Positions 7,907 to 16,439 of a stretch of DNA of 44,489 nt are shown piece by piece. Position 1 is the stretch's first letter. Every line of letters starts with the position of its first letter. The position numbers and the translations under genes are program-made. Under the pieces are notes generated by a model. That model made no database searches. It saw only the letters and a program-made list of their open reading frames with translations, and was not told the DNA's origin. Location of the stretch: positions 1 through 44,489 of the forward strand of contig DASCNA010000101.1 of NCBI GenBank assembly GCA_036011305.1. Direction: 5' to 3'. The stretch is from DASCNA01 sp036011305. GTDB taxonomy: Bacteria; Verrucomicrobiota; Lentisphaeria; Victivallales; GWF2-38-69.

Positions 7907-8266
7907 TAGAAAATGATTACTCTTTTTAGATTCTTCTTTGGATATTGTTCTTCCTGTTCCGTGACTTATGGAACATATAACTTAATATCTTTTATTGAAA
8001 TAAGGCAAATACTGGATTCCTACTTTCCAGTTTGAGCATCTGTCAAAGTCCTTCTGTACTACTGTAATCATCATCAAATATTTGGATAAATTCTATATTT
8101 ATAAGGAAAACCGTACTGCTGACAGGAGTGTGTTCATCAGAATTATTTATAATTTTTTCTTATTTCATTATTCCTTGAAAAATAGAGTTGAAATCTATTT
8201 ATATTATTACTATTCTATTCTCTAATATCTATCCTAATTATAAATACTGAATTTAAGAGGTGGTTT
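7907..8266. other. Intergenic region with small inverted repeats, pckG leader
   Basis: No gene was found in these 360 bases. They hold two short inverted repeats, GTTCC-N8-GGAAC and ACTGGA-N9-TCCAGT, neither followed by a T-run, and the pckG promoter candidate near the right end. I see no recognised riboswitch. Confidence 0.4.
8188..8216 (+). promoter_or_regulatory. Candidate promoter of pckG
   Basis: TTGAAA at 8188-8193 and TATTCT at 8211-8216 are spaced by 17 bases, about 50 bases before the pckG start. The -10 match is 4 of 6, in an AT-rich background, so this is only a candidate. Confidence 0.3.
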
Positions 8267-10153
8267 ATGAAGACAGATTATTTAGAATTACTACGTGATA
8301 AAATGGGTGATACTTACTGCAAGCTTGAAACTCTTGACAATGCTAAACTTAATGACTTCTTAGGTGAATATATCAAACTCTGCAATCCCGATTCAGTTTA
8401 TATGTGTGATGATAGTGATTCAGATGCTGAGTATGTTAAAAAAAGGTCTTTAGAGTTAGGTGAAGAAAAGCCATTAGCTAAAAATGCTCAGACTATTCAT
8501 TACGATGGATATTTTGATCAGGCAAGAGATAAGAAAAATACAAAGTTTATGGTTCCTGAAAAAAGATTGAAAAGTATGGGGAATCTGAACTGTATTGAAT
8601 TTGAAAAGGGACTTAGCGAAATCAAATCAATTGCTAAAAATATAATGGTAGGTAAAAAAGCAATTGTTAAAATATTCTGTGAAGGGCCTACCGACAGCAT
8701 TTTTTCTCGACCATGTGTTCAGTTAACAGATTCCTGTTATGTTGCACATTCGGAAGATATTTTGTATCGCAGAGGTTATGATCATTTTAAAAATATGAGT
8801 GATAAAAATGATTTTTACTGTTTTTGTCACAGCGGCGGTGAACTTGATGAAAATATGAATACTGTCAACTTAGATAAACGGCGTATATATATGGACCTTG
8901 AGCATAATATAGTTTATTCTATGAATGCGCAGTATGCAGGTAATACAGTTGGATTGAAGAAGCATTCTATGCGCCTTGCTATTAATGAAGGCGGTAAAGA
9001 CGGCTGGCTATGTGAACACATGTACCTCATGAGTATATTAAATGCGGATAAAAAACGTGAATCTCATTTCTGTGGTGCTTTTCCATCTGCATGCGGAAAA
9101 ACTTCTACGGCAATGATACCGGGTGAAAAAATAATTGGTGACGATATCTGTTATTTTAGAAATATTGATGGTGAATTTAAAGCTGTTAATGTTGAAAATG
9201 GTATTTTTGGTATCATAAGAGATGTTAACTCTGTAGATGATCCGGTTATATTCAGTTCTCTTAGTAAAGATAAAGAAATAATCTTTTCAAATGTATTAAC
9301 AGGGCCTGATAATAATCCTTATTGGTCCGGCATGGGAATTGATAATGTTCCTGAAAAAGGCAGAAATCACTCAGGAGAGTGGAAGAAAGGGAAAAAAGAT
9401 TCAAAAGGGAATGAAATTCCCCTTTCTCACCCTAATAGCAGATACACAATGAGATTGGATTACCTGGATAATATTGATTCTGTATACAACGATAAAGATG
9501 GCGTGAAGGTAGATGCTGTCGTTTATGGGGGTAGAGACAGCGATACAACTGTTCCTATAGAGGAATCAAGAAGCTGGAATGAAGGAATTATATTAAAAGC
9601 TGTTACGTTAGAATCAGAAACTACTTCAGCCACACTGGGTAAAGAAGGCGTTAGAGTTCCATGCCTAATGGCAAACCTTGACTTTATAAGTTATCCCATT
9701 GGTGAATATATCAATAACAATATAGAATTTGTAAAGGATATTAAAGTAATTCCAAAGATATTTTCAGTCAACTACTTTTTAAAAGACAGCAATAGTAAGT
9801 TCTGTACTAGTAAATTGGCAAAAAAAGTATGGATGCACTGGGCGGAAGGCAGTTGTCATGGAGACTATGATGTTTATGAAACACCTACAGGCTTTATTCC
9901 AATATATGAGGATTTAAAACTTTTATTTAAAACTTTATTAAATGAAGATTATTCTGAAGAAGATTATAACTATCAATTTAGCTTTAGATGCGATGCATGG
10001 ATAGAAAAACTTGAAAGATCGATTAAGAATTTCAAAAGTAATTATTCAGATATTCCTGTTTATGTTTATGAAATGTGGGATAAGTATATTGACATTATTA
10101 AAAAGGCAAAATCAAAATATGGCGATATAATTCTTCCTGGTATGTACAGATAA
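8267..10153 (+). CDS. pckG: Phosphoenolpyruvate carboxykinase (GTP)
   Basis: It catalyses the interconversion of oxaloacetate + GTP with phosphoenolpyruvate + CO2 + GDP, linking the C4 acid pool to glycolysis; in anaerobes it often works in the carboxylating direction. The 628-residue length fits the GTP-dependent family (about 600-630), and the motifs are clear: the early EGPTDSIFSRPCVQLTDS region, MRLAINEGGKDGWL, the kinase-1a P-loop FPSACGKTSTAMI with the family's reactive cysteine, GEKIIGDDIC, and YWSGMG. A strong AGAGGTGG site precedes ATG 8267. It is followed by a hairpin and then an MTH1187-family gene. No truncation is seen. Confidence 0.95.
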   Translation: MKTDYLELLRDKMGDTYCKLETLDNAKLNDFLGEYIKLCNPDSVYMCDDSDSDAEYVKKRSLELGEEKPLAKNAQTIHYDGYFDQARDKKNTKFMVPEKRLKSMGNLNCIEFEKGLSEIKSIAKNIMVGKKAIVKIFCEGPTDSIFSRPCVQLTDSCYVAHSEDILYRRGYDHFKNMSDKNDFYCFCHSGGELDENMNTVNLDKRRIYMDLEHNIVYSMNAQYAGNTVGLKKHSMRLAINEGGKDGWLCEHMYLMSILNADKKRESHFCGAFPSACGKTSTAMIPGEKIIGDDICYFRNIDGEFKAVNVENGIFGIIRDVNSVDDPVIFSSLSKDKEIIFSNVLTGPDNNPYWSGMGIDNVPEKGRNHSGEWKKGKKDSKGNEIPLSHPNSRYTMRLDYLDNIDSVYNDKDGVKVDAVVYGGRDSDTTVPIEESRSWNEGIILKAVTLESETTSATLGKEGVRVPCLMANLDFISYPIGEYINNNIEFVKDIKVIPKIFSVNYFLKDSNSKFCTSKLAKKVWMHWAEGSCHGDYDVYETPTGFIPIYEDLKLLFKTLLNEDYSEEDYNYQFSFRCDAWIEKLERSIKNFKSNYSDIPVYVYEMWDKYIDIIKKAKSKYGDIILPGMYR

Positions 10154-10173
10154 AATTTTTAATCGTTTAATTA

Positions 10174-10218
10174 AAGTCCTGTCAATTATATTTATTTGAA
10201 TAATAAATGGCAGGACTT
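10174..10218 (+). terminator. Hairpin after pckG (terminator or attenuator)
   Basis: AAGTCCTGTCA (10174-10184) pairs with TGGCAGGACTT (10208-10218), 11 base pairs with one G-U, around a 23-base loop. It is followed by CTTATTATT rather than a clean T-run. It sits between pckG and the MTH1187 gene and ends 20 bases before that start codon, so it may partly terminate or modulate read-through. Confidence 0.45.
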
Positions 10219-10237
10219 CTTATTATTGGAGATTAAT

Positions 10238-10534
10238 ATGCACGTAATAGTAGATTTTTGTGTTATCCCCATGGGAGTGGGCGTCTCTGTTTCAAAATAT
10301 GTAACAGCATGTGAAAAAATATTAAATAAAGCCAAATTAAAAACTATTCTCCACTCTTACGGTACAAACGTAGAAGGAGAATGGGATGAAGTTTTTAACG
10401 CAATTAAACAATGCCATGATGAAATACATAAAATGGGTGCACCTAGAATTTCTACTACTATACGTTTGGGTACAAGGGTAGATAAAGATCAGTCCATGGA
10501 GGACAAGATTAAGAGCGTTAAAGACAAAATGTGA
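10238..10534 (+). CDS. MTH1187 family thiamine-binding protein
   Basis: The 98-residue protein shows the family pattern: HVIVDFCVIPMGVGVSVSKY at the start, LHSYGTNVEGEWDEVFNAIK in the middle, and GAPRISTTIRLGTRVDK near the end. These small ferredoxin-like-fold proteins bind thiamine-type ligands in characterised members; the cellular role is poorly defined. ATG 10238 is chosen because it starts the conserved domain and has GGAGA upstream; a longer frame to 10196 adds unconserved residues that overlap the hairpin. The gene converges with the following - strand gene with only four bases between stops. Confidence 0.85.
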   Translation: MHVIVDFCVIPMGVGVSVSKYVTACEKILNKAKLKTILHSYGTNVEGEWDEVFNAIKQCHDEIHKMGAPRISTTIRLGTRVDKDQSMEDKIKSVKDKM

Positions 10535-10538
10535 TATA

Positions 10539-11000
10539 TTATACTTCTACCTTACTAAGTATATTAAAATAAAATCTATTTGATACCCAGTAGCTGAATA
10601 TAATTATTATAAAAAATAGATCATTTAATATATCGAGTTGGGTACCTTTCACGAAAAAAGAACCTACTAGAATAATAATTAAAATAGCATTAATGCATCC
10701 CTGTTTTATGCCGTTTTTTGTAAATTTAAATATATTTTTCTTATTCTCCTGCAAAATTTCAGTAATGATAATATTATTCATTTTTAGCTTTTTATTAAAA
10801 TTGAAAGATATTATTATACTTATTACAGCCATAGCCAAATATGCATAATAAAAGTAACTCTCATATTTATTAATAATATTATTGTAATAAAGATATAAAG
10901 TTATAAGAACAAGTATTCCTGTAATGTATGTAAATACCTGTGAAAGCATGTAATTCTTTTTAGATGCTGTTAAAAGTTCCTGATATATTACTCTATCCAA
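10539..11000 (-). CDS. Small four-helix membrane protein of unknown function
   Basis: The 153-residue protein has a short hydrophilic start and two pairs of hydrophobic helices: about residues 20-42 and 48-68, then a charged loop (KKLKMNNIIITEILQENKKN), then about residues 103-118 and 126-146. I do not recognise the family; the length and layout recall SLATT-like or other small integral membrane proteins, but there is no diagnostic motif. It lies downstream of dut on the same strand with a 34-base gap, so it may be co-transcribed with it. Confidence 0.6.
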   Translation of the reverse strand: MDRVIYQELLTASKKNYMLSQVFTYITGILVLITLYLYYNNIINKYESYFYYAYLAMAVISIIISFNFNKKLKMNNIIITEILQENKKNIFKFTKNGIKQGCINAILIIILVGSFFVKGTQLDILNDLFFIIIIFSYWVSNRFYFNILSKVEV

Positions 11001-11034
11001 TGTAGTAAACTCCTTTAACTACGAAATATTTAAT

Positions 11035-11487
11035 TTAATGTTTACCGGTACTTCCGAATCCTCCGCTTCCTCTTTTTGAATCAGATAATTCATTTACTTC
11101 AATTAATTCTATTTCAGGTAATCTGTTTATTACCATCTGTGCCGCTCTTTCACCTCTCTTTACAGTATACTCTTCTGTTCCTGCATTTAACATTATTATA
11201 CCGACTTCCCCTCTGTAGCCTGCATCTATTGTTCCTGGGCTGTTGGTTATTGTTAAAGTGTGTTTTAATGCTAAGCCGCTTCTAGGCCTGATTTGAGCTT
11301 CATAGTGTATAGGAAGTTCAATAAAGAGTCCTGTTGGGACAAGATGTGATTGACCTGGCTTTAAAATTACTGTTTCTCTGGACATAATATCAAATGCAGC
11401 ATCATCATGATGAGCTTTTTTTGGTGCAAGGTCTTCGCAGCCTTCGAGCATTTTAAAACGGACTGTTATAATTTTATTGTTAGACAT
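11035..11487 (-). CDS. dut: Deoxyuridine 5'-triphosphate nucleotidohydrolase (dUTPase)
   Basis: It hydrolyses dUTP to dUMP and pyrophosphate, keeping uracil out of DNA and feeding thymidylate synthesis. All five trimeric dUTPase motifs are visible in 150 residues: AAFDIMSRE, RPRSGLALKHTL, IDAGYRGEVGIIMLN (with the catalytic Asp and Tyr), RGERAAQMVI, and the C-terminal arm RGSGGFGSTG. The length is typical. It is transcribed divergently from the STAS gene across a 330-base region. Confidence 0.95.
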   Translation of the reverse strand: MSNNKIITVRFKMLEGCEDLAPKKAHHDDAAFDIMSRETVILKPGQSHLVPTGLFIELPIHYEAQIRPRSGLALKHTLTITNSPGTIDAGYRGEVGIIMLNAGTEEYTVKRGERAAQMVINRLPEIELIEVNELSDSKRGSGGFGSTGKH

Positions 11488-11817
11488 GTATTGTATATCC
11501 TCTAAATATATAAATTGTAATAATTATTATAATTTAACTTTATATATGAATCTTTAAAGTATTATTCTGAAATTAAATATCTACTCAGATTGAATTATAA
11601 ACTTTGAAGTAATAATTTACATTAAAGGTCCCATTTAATTGTATAATAAATGAGAAAGACTATTGAAATTATAGTAAAATCGCATAATTGTAGCAATGGG
11701 AATTGAAAAATTATATATTCAATAATAAGCTTATATATGTTTTTGTTACGTTTAATTTTTTATTAAATACTCCTAATAATTAGGAACTTAACACTAAGAA
11801 AGGTGAGGTAATTAGAT
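11488..11817. other. Divergent regulatory region between dut and the STAS gene
   Basis: These 330 bases are extremely AT-rich and hold no gene. The notable element is a perfect 15-base palindrome TCCTAATAATTAGGA at 11771-11785, 33 bases before the STAS start. It could be an operator or a leader hairpin. Confidence 0.4.
11771..11785. promoter_or_regulatory. Palindrome upstream of the STAS gene (possible operator)
   Basis: TCCTAAT-A-ATTAGGA is a perfect inverted repeat with a one-base centre. Its position just before the ribosome site of the STAS gene would suit a repressor site. No known regulator was matched. Confidence 0.35.
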
Positions 11818-12150
11818 ATGGAAATCACCCAAGAAAATAAAAACGGAATACAGATTTTAAAGATTGAGGGACGTCTTGATGCGGCATCTGCTGCTGATGC
11901 AGAAAAAACTATTAGTGAAGTTATCAATTCAGGTGCTGATAAAATCATTATCAACCTAGAAGAGTTAAGATATATCAGTAGTGCTGGTTTAAGAACTTTA
12001 CTCGTAGCAGCAAAAGAAATTAAAAGCAAAAGCGGTAAAATTGTTATTTGCTCAATGATTGAAAGCGTTAAGAAAATATTTGATATCAGTGGATTTACAT
12101 CAATCTTTGATATCGAAGAAACAGAAGCAAAAGCTATTGAAAGCTTCTAA
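11818..12150 (+). CDS. STAS-domain anti-anti-sigma factor-like protein
   Basis: The 110-residue single-domain protein follows the SpoIIAA/RsbV pattern: GIQILKIEGRLDAASA, IIINLEELRYISSAGLRTLL, and IVICSMIESVKKIFDISGF. The serine in YISSAGL is the site that is phosphorylated by anti-sigma kinases in characterised relatives; in partner-switching systems the unphosphorylated form releases the sigma factor. No RsbW-type kinase or PP2C phosphatase lies nearby, so the partner must be elsewhere. It has a strong AGGTGAGG site and its own terminator, which implies a monocistronic unit. Confidence 0.85.
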   Translation: MEITQENKNGIQILKIEGRLDAASAADAEKTISEVINSGADKIIINLEELRYISSAGLRTLLVAAKEIKSKSGKIVICSMIESVKKIFDISGFTSIFDIEETEAKAIESF

Positions 12151-12175
12151 TTCTATATAATATTTGTTTATTATT

Positions 12176-12206
12176 AAGCCTTAATATTTTATTGAGGCTT
12201 TTTTTA
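12176..12206 (+). terminator. Rho-independent terminator of the STAS gene
   Basis: AAGCCTTAA pairs with TTGAGGCTT (one G-U) around a short AT loop and is followed directly by TTTTTAT. It starts 25 bases after the stop codon. Confidence 0.8.
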
Positions 12207-12578
12207 TGCCTGTGTTAAGTCAGAATGATATATTTAAATGAAATAAAAGTAAGCAAAAAAGAAAAGATCATCTATCCAGACTAATTTTTATTCATTAACC
12301 AAGGTTTTCTTCTTGAGTTTGAATCCTATCTACACAACAAACTGTAAGACCTTGTGTCAGATAGACCGAAAGAACAGCATAACAGTAAGGCGTAACAAGA
12401 TAATATTATATATATAGCAATAGAATCTAGTATAGACTTCTAGCAGAGAGAGTAATTAAAATATGACTCCTATCCTGTTAATTTCTCTACAGAAACGAAT
12501 TTCGTAAGTTATGTCATAGATGTGGTTAATTGCTTTGATAGTAAGGATAATTGAATTATACGGCAATTTTATTTATAG

Positions 12579-12608
12579 AAAAAAGGCCCAGTAAATTTGG
12601 ACCTTTTA
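12579..12608 (-). terminator. Rho-independent terminator of the DUF349 gene
   Basis: Read on the - strand, AAAAGGTCC pairs with GGGCCTTTT around a nine-base loop and runs into a T-tract. It lies 20 bases past the DUF349 stop. Confidence 0.8.
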
Positions 12609-12628
12609 ATTAGATTGATTTATATATT

Positions 12629-15178
12629 CTATATATCTTTTTGCAATGTCAAATTTAATTTTGCACAGGCATTATTAAAACGATCATAGATGGTTTTGTA
12701 TTCGCTTAAAGGAATACTATCCTTGATGCTCCATTGTTCAAGTAATGAATTATACTTTTCTATACAGTCTTTTGTAGAGACTTTCTCTTTTGATGCAAAA
12801 TTACTCTCAATAGCCAGTTTAAGTTCTTCTGCTAAGCTGTTATTAATATCATTAGTTATATTAATATTTGCTAGTTTTTCTAATTGAACTAGAATTCTTT
12901 TCTTTGATTCCAGATTATCATTTTTTAGAGAATGCAGGTTGTTAAAATACTCTATATTATTATTATTTAATTCGTTACACTCTTTTTCAAATTTATCTTC
13001 CAAACATTTCAAATCAGATGCACAAACTGTATTGTATGAAGAATTGTTCCATTTTTCTTTAATCACAACCAGCTGTTCTTCTATATTAGCTTCTGACGTA
13101 TTATTAGCTAGAGATTCTATTTCATTGAATAGAGATTCTTTTGAATAAAGTTCATCTATTGCCAGGTTTTTAATAACCGTTTGAAGATTATGATATTTCT
13201 CGAGAAGCTCATTAAGTTTTTTATTATATTTTTCAGTCAATAAATTTTCATCTTTTTTGGGGACAAATCCAATATTTTCCCATTGGAATTTAATATTATT
13301 AATTTTACTCTTTAAATCATCCAATTCATCACGTGAGTTAGAATAATTTTTATTCAAAAGTTCTTCCAATTCAATGCACAAGTCATTTTTCTTTTTTAAG
13401 TTTAAAGGTTTTTCATTTTCAAGTTTATTGAAAAAATCATCTAACTCTGAGTTAAAATATTGCCAAAGTTTCTGCTCGTCTTTACGGGAAGCTGAACCTG
13501 TTTTTTTCCATAGGGAATGCATTTCTTTTATTTTTTTCAATGCTTTTTCACGTGGTAAGCTGCTAAGGTTTTTTGCTTCTTCACAGATATTTTTTTTAAT
13601 TTCCTTGTTATTTAGCTGTATCGAATGAAGGTTATCATAGAATTTAATTCTATTTTCAAAAAAATGATTACAGGCTTTACGAAGTCTGGTGAATAATTCA
13701 TCATTGTGAGGCTGCGGAGCCCGACCAATTTTTTTCCATTCTTCCTGTATAGATTTTAATTGACCGGCTGTTGGTTCCCAGTCTGTTGAATCTTTAAGTT
13801 CTTCTGCCTGCTCACATAGCTTGAACTTTAAATCGTAATTAACTTGTCTGTTTTCATCCTGTTTTAAATAAAAATTTTTACATTTAGCGAGTAGAATTTG
13901 TCTTTTAGAATTAAATCTTTCCCAGACCAGTTCATTTTTCTCCTTGGGGACTGAACCTATTTTTCTCCAGTTTGTCCAAATTGATTTAATTTCTTTAGAT
14001 ACTTTATGCAAATCAGGTTGATCCACTAATTTTTCAATTTGTTCACAAAGCAGTGTTTTTTTTGTATAGTTTTCCCACCGTGCCCAATCTTCTTTTTGTT
14101 GAAGATACTTCAGCTTGCTAAAATATAAGCGGTAATATTTTTTATATTCGTTAGAATAGTGATTTTTAATTTTATCTGCCTTAATACTATCCCATGATTT
14201 TTGAAGTTCTTTTACGTCTGATAGAACTGATTTTAAATGTTTAATCTGCGAATATTCTTTAATTTTATTGCAGAGATTTTTGATTTCTAATGAATTTTTC
14301 TCATTGACCTCATTTATCTCTTTGCACTTTTGTTCAATAATATTTTTAGAGTTTTCAAACCTTTGCACATATTCTTCGATATTATAGTCAACTGAAAAAG
14401 AATTCCATTCAGCTTCCAGCTTTTTTAAGTTTACAATTATATTGGAATCTGCATCTGTTTCAGCTAATTTTTCTATATTTGAACAAATGTTTTCCAGTGT
14501 AGGTGTAATTTGTTTTTTAACATTAGCACGATTTTGTAATTCATTTTTACTGTTGTCAAACTCTTTGCTTAGTTGTTGGAATTTTTTAGTTAATATTTCA
14601 TCATAACGTTCAGGTATTTCAGCTAAGTCATTCCAGGATAAAATAATTTTCTCTATGTCATTGACCTTGGCTGTATCTGGAAAATCAATAAATTTTTTAA
14701 TTTCATCGCATATATTTTCGCGAGCAGCAATTGAGCTTTTAACTATCTTGTGAGCACCATATCTTTTTAAAAAGTGATTATAAGAATCATCAAAGCGTGA
14801 TTTTAGTTCTTCATTAATATCTTCAGTATCGTATTCATCCCAACTGGTTTTTGCATCCATAACTGCATTATAAGAGCAGCTCCAGTTTGTTGATTTTTTA
14901 TGAGTTTCGACTATATGGCAGAGAGATTTTAATTCATTCTTTATTTTGTGAATATTTGATTGAATCGTTTCATTTACAGGCTCTTCAATAATGGTACTGT
15001 TTTCAGGTTTATCAATTATCTGAACTTCAGGCATTTTTATAACTGGAGGTAAATCTTGTTCTATAGTTTTATTACTCGGTTCATTTTTTTCTTCAGCCAA
15101 ATTCGGATTGTTCTCTTTGCTGCTGATAGGCTTGCCGGTTATACTTTTTTTTGTGCTATTGAAGATTTTTCTTAACAT
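12629..15178 (-). CDS. Large DUF349-repeat protein
   Basis: The 849-residue, Lys/Glu/Asn-rich helical protein carries at least four clear DUF349 units with the 'W-W---G-VP----LW-RF' pattern: near residues 399 (TNWRKIGSVPKEKNELVWER), 481 (EEWKKIGRAPQPHNDELFTR), 556 (LWKKTGSASRKDEQKLWQYF) and 633 (QWENIGFVPKKDENLLTEKY). Further degenerate units lie on both sides. The first 100 residues are polar and disordered-looking. DUF349 proteins are cytosolic, with no firmly established biochemical role. ATG 15178 has an AGG site nine bases upstream. It has its own terminator, and 148 bases separate it from ispG. Confidence 0.8.
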   Translation of the reverse strand: MLRKIFNSTKKSITGKPISSKENNPNLAEEKNEPSNKTIEQDLPPVIKMPEVQIIDKPENSTIIEEPVNETIQSNIHKIKNELKSLCHIVETHKKSTNWSCSYNAVMDAKTSWDEYDTEDINEELKSRFDDSYNHFLKRYGAHKIVKSSIAARENICDEIKKFIDFPDTAKVNDIEKIILSWNDLAEIPERYDEILTKKFQQLSKEFDNSKNELQNRANVKKQITPTLENICSNIEKLAETDADSNIIVNLKKLEAEWNSFSVDYNIEEYVQRFENSKNIIEQKCKEINEVNEKNSLEIKNLCNKIKEYSQIKHLKSVLSDVKELQKSWDSIKADKIKNHYSNEYKKYYRLYFSKLKYLQQKEDWARWENYTKKTLLCEQIEKLVDQPDLHKVSKEIKSIWTNWRKIGSVPKEKNELVWERFNSKRQILLAKCKNFYLKQDENRQVNYDLKFKLCEQAEELKDSTDWEPTAGQLKSIQEEWKKIGRAPQPHNDELFTRLRKACNHFFENRIKFYDNLHSIQLNNKEIKKNICEEAKNLSSLPREKALKKIKEMHSLWKKTGSASRKDEQKLWQYFNSELDDFFNKLENEKPLNLKKKNDLCIELEELLNKNYSNSRDELDDLKSKINNIKFQWENIGFVPKKDENLLTEKYNKKLNELLEKYHNLQTVIKNLAIDELYSKESLFNEIESLANNTSEANIEEQLVVIKEKWNNSSYNTVCASDLKCLEDKFEKECNELNNNNIEYFNNLHSLKNDNLESKKRILVQLEKLANINITNDINNSLAEELKLAIESNFASKEKVSTKDCIEKYNSLLEQWSIKDSIPLSEYKTIYDRFNNACAKLNLTLQKDI

Positions 15179-15326
15179 GATTAATACCTGAGTAATATTG
15201 TTTATTAACTATAAGAAAATTGTCTGGTAGTGAAACTACTATAATCTAAAACAAAACTAGATCAACATAGAAATATTACCAGTAAGTAACTGCATTTTGC
15301 ATGAAAAAAAGGTGATTTTTCAAGTG

Positions 15327-16433
15327 TTAAATTGCATGTTTTTTTATTTCGGAAGTTAAAATGTTTAAAGCTTCTAGTTCGTTGTAATTGCCACTCAATG
15401 TTTTACCGTTTTTAAACAAGATATAGTTGCCTTTTGCTCCAGCAATACCAAAATCTGCATCTTTTGCTTCTCCTGGGCCGTTAACTGCGCAGCCCATAAT
15501 TGCAATTTTAAAACGTTTAAAATGTTTGTTTTCTTTTTTCAGGTTATTTATTAATGTTTCTACTTTATTTACAAGATTCACTAGATCAGTGGTTGTTCTC
15601 CCGCAAGTTGGGCATGAAATTATATCTATAGATTTATCCCTACAGCCAGTAGATTCTAATATCATTTTTGCTATTTTAAGTTCTTCTAATGGAGAACCTG
15701 TAACACTGACCCTTATGGTGTCACCGAGACCTGCTAGGAGCAAACTGCCTATCCCTATGGAAGATTTTATTGCACTATTGATAAATGTTCCTGCTTCAGT
15801 TATTCCTAAGTGTAAAGGATAATCAGTTAATTTTGCAAAACTTTCATAGGCTTTAATGCTTGTGAGTACATCTGAAGCTTTAAGTGAAACTTTTATATCC
15901 CTAAAATCAAATTTTTCCAGGAGTTCGCATTGTTTAAGTGCGCTTTTTACCAGTGAATCTGCCAGATCATTCCGTTTTTCATCTTCGCTTAAATCATAAT
16001 TTTTTACTTGGAATTTTCTAGCAAGGCTTCCTGTGTTGGCACCGACTCTGATTGGGATATTTTTTAATTTTGCCATATTGGCAATTTGCTTAACTTTTTC
16101 AAGAGAACCAATGTTGCCGGGATTGATTCTTATTCCATGTATTCCATGCTTTATTGCAGTTAGCGCAAGCCTATGGTCAAAATGTATATCACCGATGACA
16201 GGGATTGGTGATTCTTTAACTATATCTTTTACTGAATCTGCTGAGTCTATGTCAGGTATTGCTATTCTTATTATTTCACACCCGTTTTCTGCAAGAGCAT
16301 TAATTTGTTGAAGGGTTGAATTTATATCTTTGGTATCTGTATTTGTCATTGACTGTATTGATATAGGATATTCTGAACCAATTTGTACATTTCCAACAGA
16401 AATTTGTCTAGTTTTTCGCCTATTTGTCAGCAT
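15327..16433 (-). CDS. ispG: 4-hydroxy-3-methylbut-2-en-1-yl diphosphate synthase IspG
   Basis: It performs the penultimate step of the MEP isoprenoid pathway, reducing methylerythritol cyclodiphosphate to HMBPP with a [4Fe-4S] cluster. The 368-residue length is that of the short bacterial form. Motifs include SMTNTDTKD, RIAIPDIDSADSV, IGDIHFDHRLAL, GIRINPGN, and the three cluster cysteines in CPTCGRTTTD (near residue 276) and MGCAVNGPGEA (near 314). It starts six bases after the rseP-like stop, consistent with the common rseP-ispG operon arrangement. Confidence 0.95.
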   Translation of the reverse strand: MLTNRRKTRQISVGNVQIGSEYPISIQSMTNTDTKDINSTLQQINALAENGCEIIRIAIPDIDSADSVKDIVKESPIPVIGDIHFDHRLALTAIKHGIHGIRINPGNIGSLEKVKQIANMAKLKNIPIRVGANTGSLARKFQVKNYDLSEDEKRNDLADSLVKSALKQCELLEKFDFRDIKVSLKASDVLTSIKAYESFAKLTDYPLHLGITEAGTFINSAIKSSIGIGSLLLAGLGDTIRVSVTGSPLEELKIAKMILESTGCRDKSIDIISCPTCGRTTTDLVNLVNKVETLINNLKKENKHFKRFKIAIMGCAVNGPGEAKDADFGIAGAKGNYILFKNGKTLSGNYNELEALNILTSEIKKHAI

Positions 16434-16439
16434 TTGAAA

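Larger units (their letters stand above)
12151..12628. other. Convergent intergenic region with two terminators and a possible RNA fold
   Basis: This gap of about 480 bases holds the STAS terminator at its left end and the DUF349 terminator at its right end. Between them no gene was found. One further imperfect hairpin is visible: AGAGA-gt-AATTAA (12447-12459) with TTAATTTCTCT (12478-12488). No tRNA-like or known RNA motif was recognised. Confidence 0.4.

Noticed and set aside
12300..12345. tRNA-like T-arm word (GTTTGAATCC)
   Set aside because: The flanking bases do not pair into a T-stem, and no acceptor or anticodon arms are present.
12297..12412. Short open frame on the - strand in the STAS/DUF349 gap with a protein-like look
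   Set aside because: Only about 36 codons long, preceded by a stop, with no start or ribosome site and no recognised motif; chance is sufficient.
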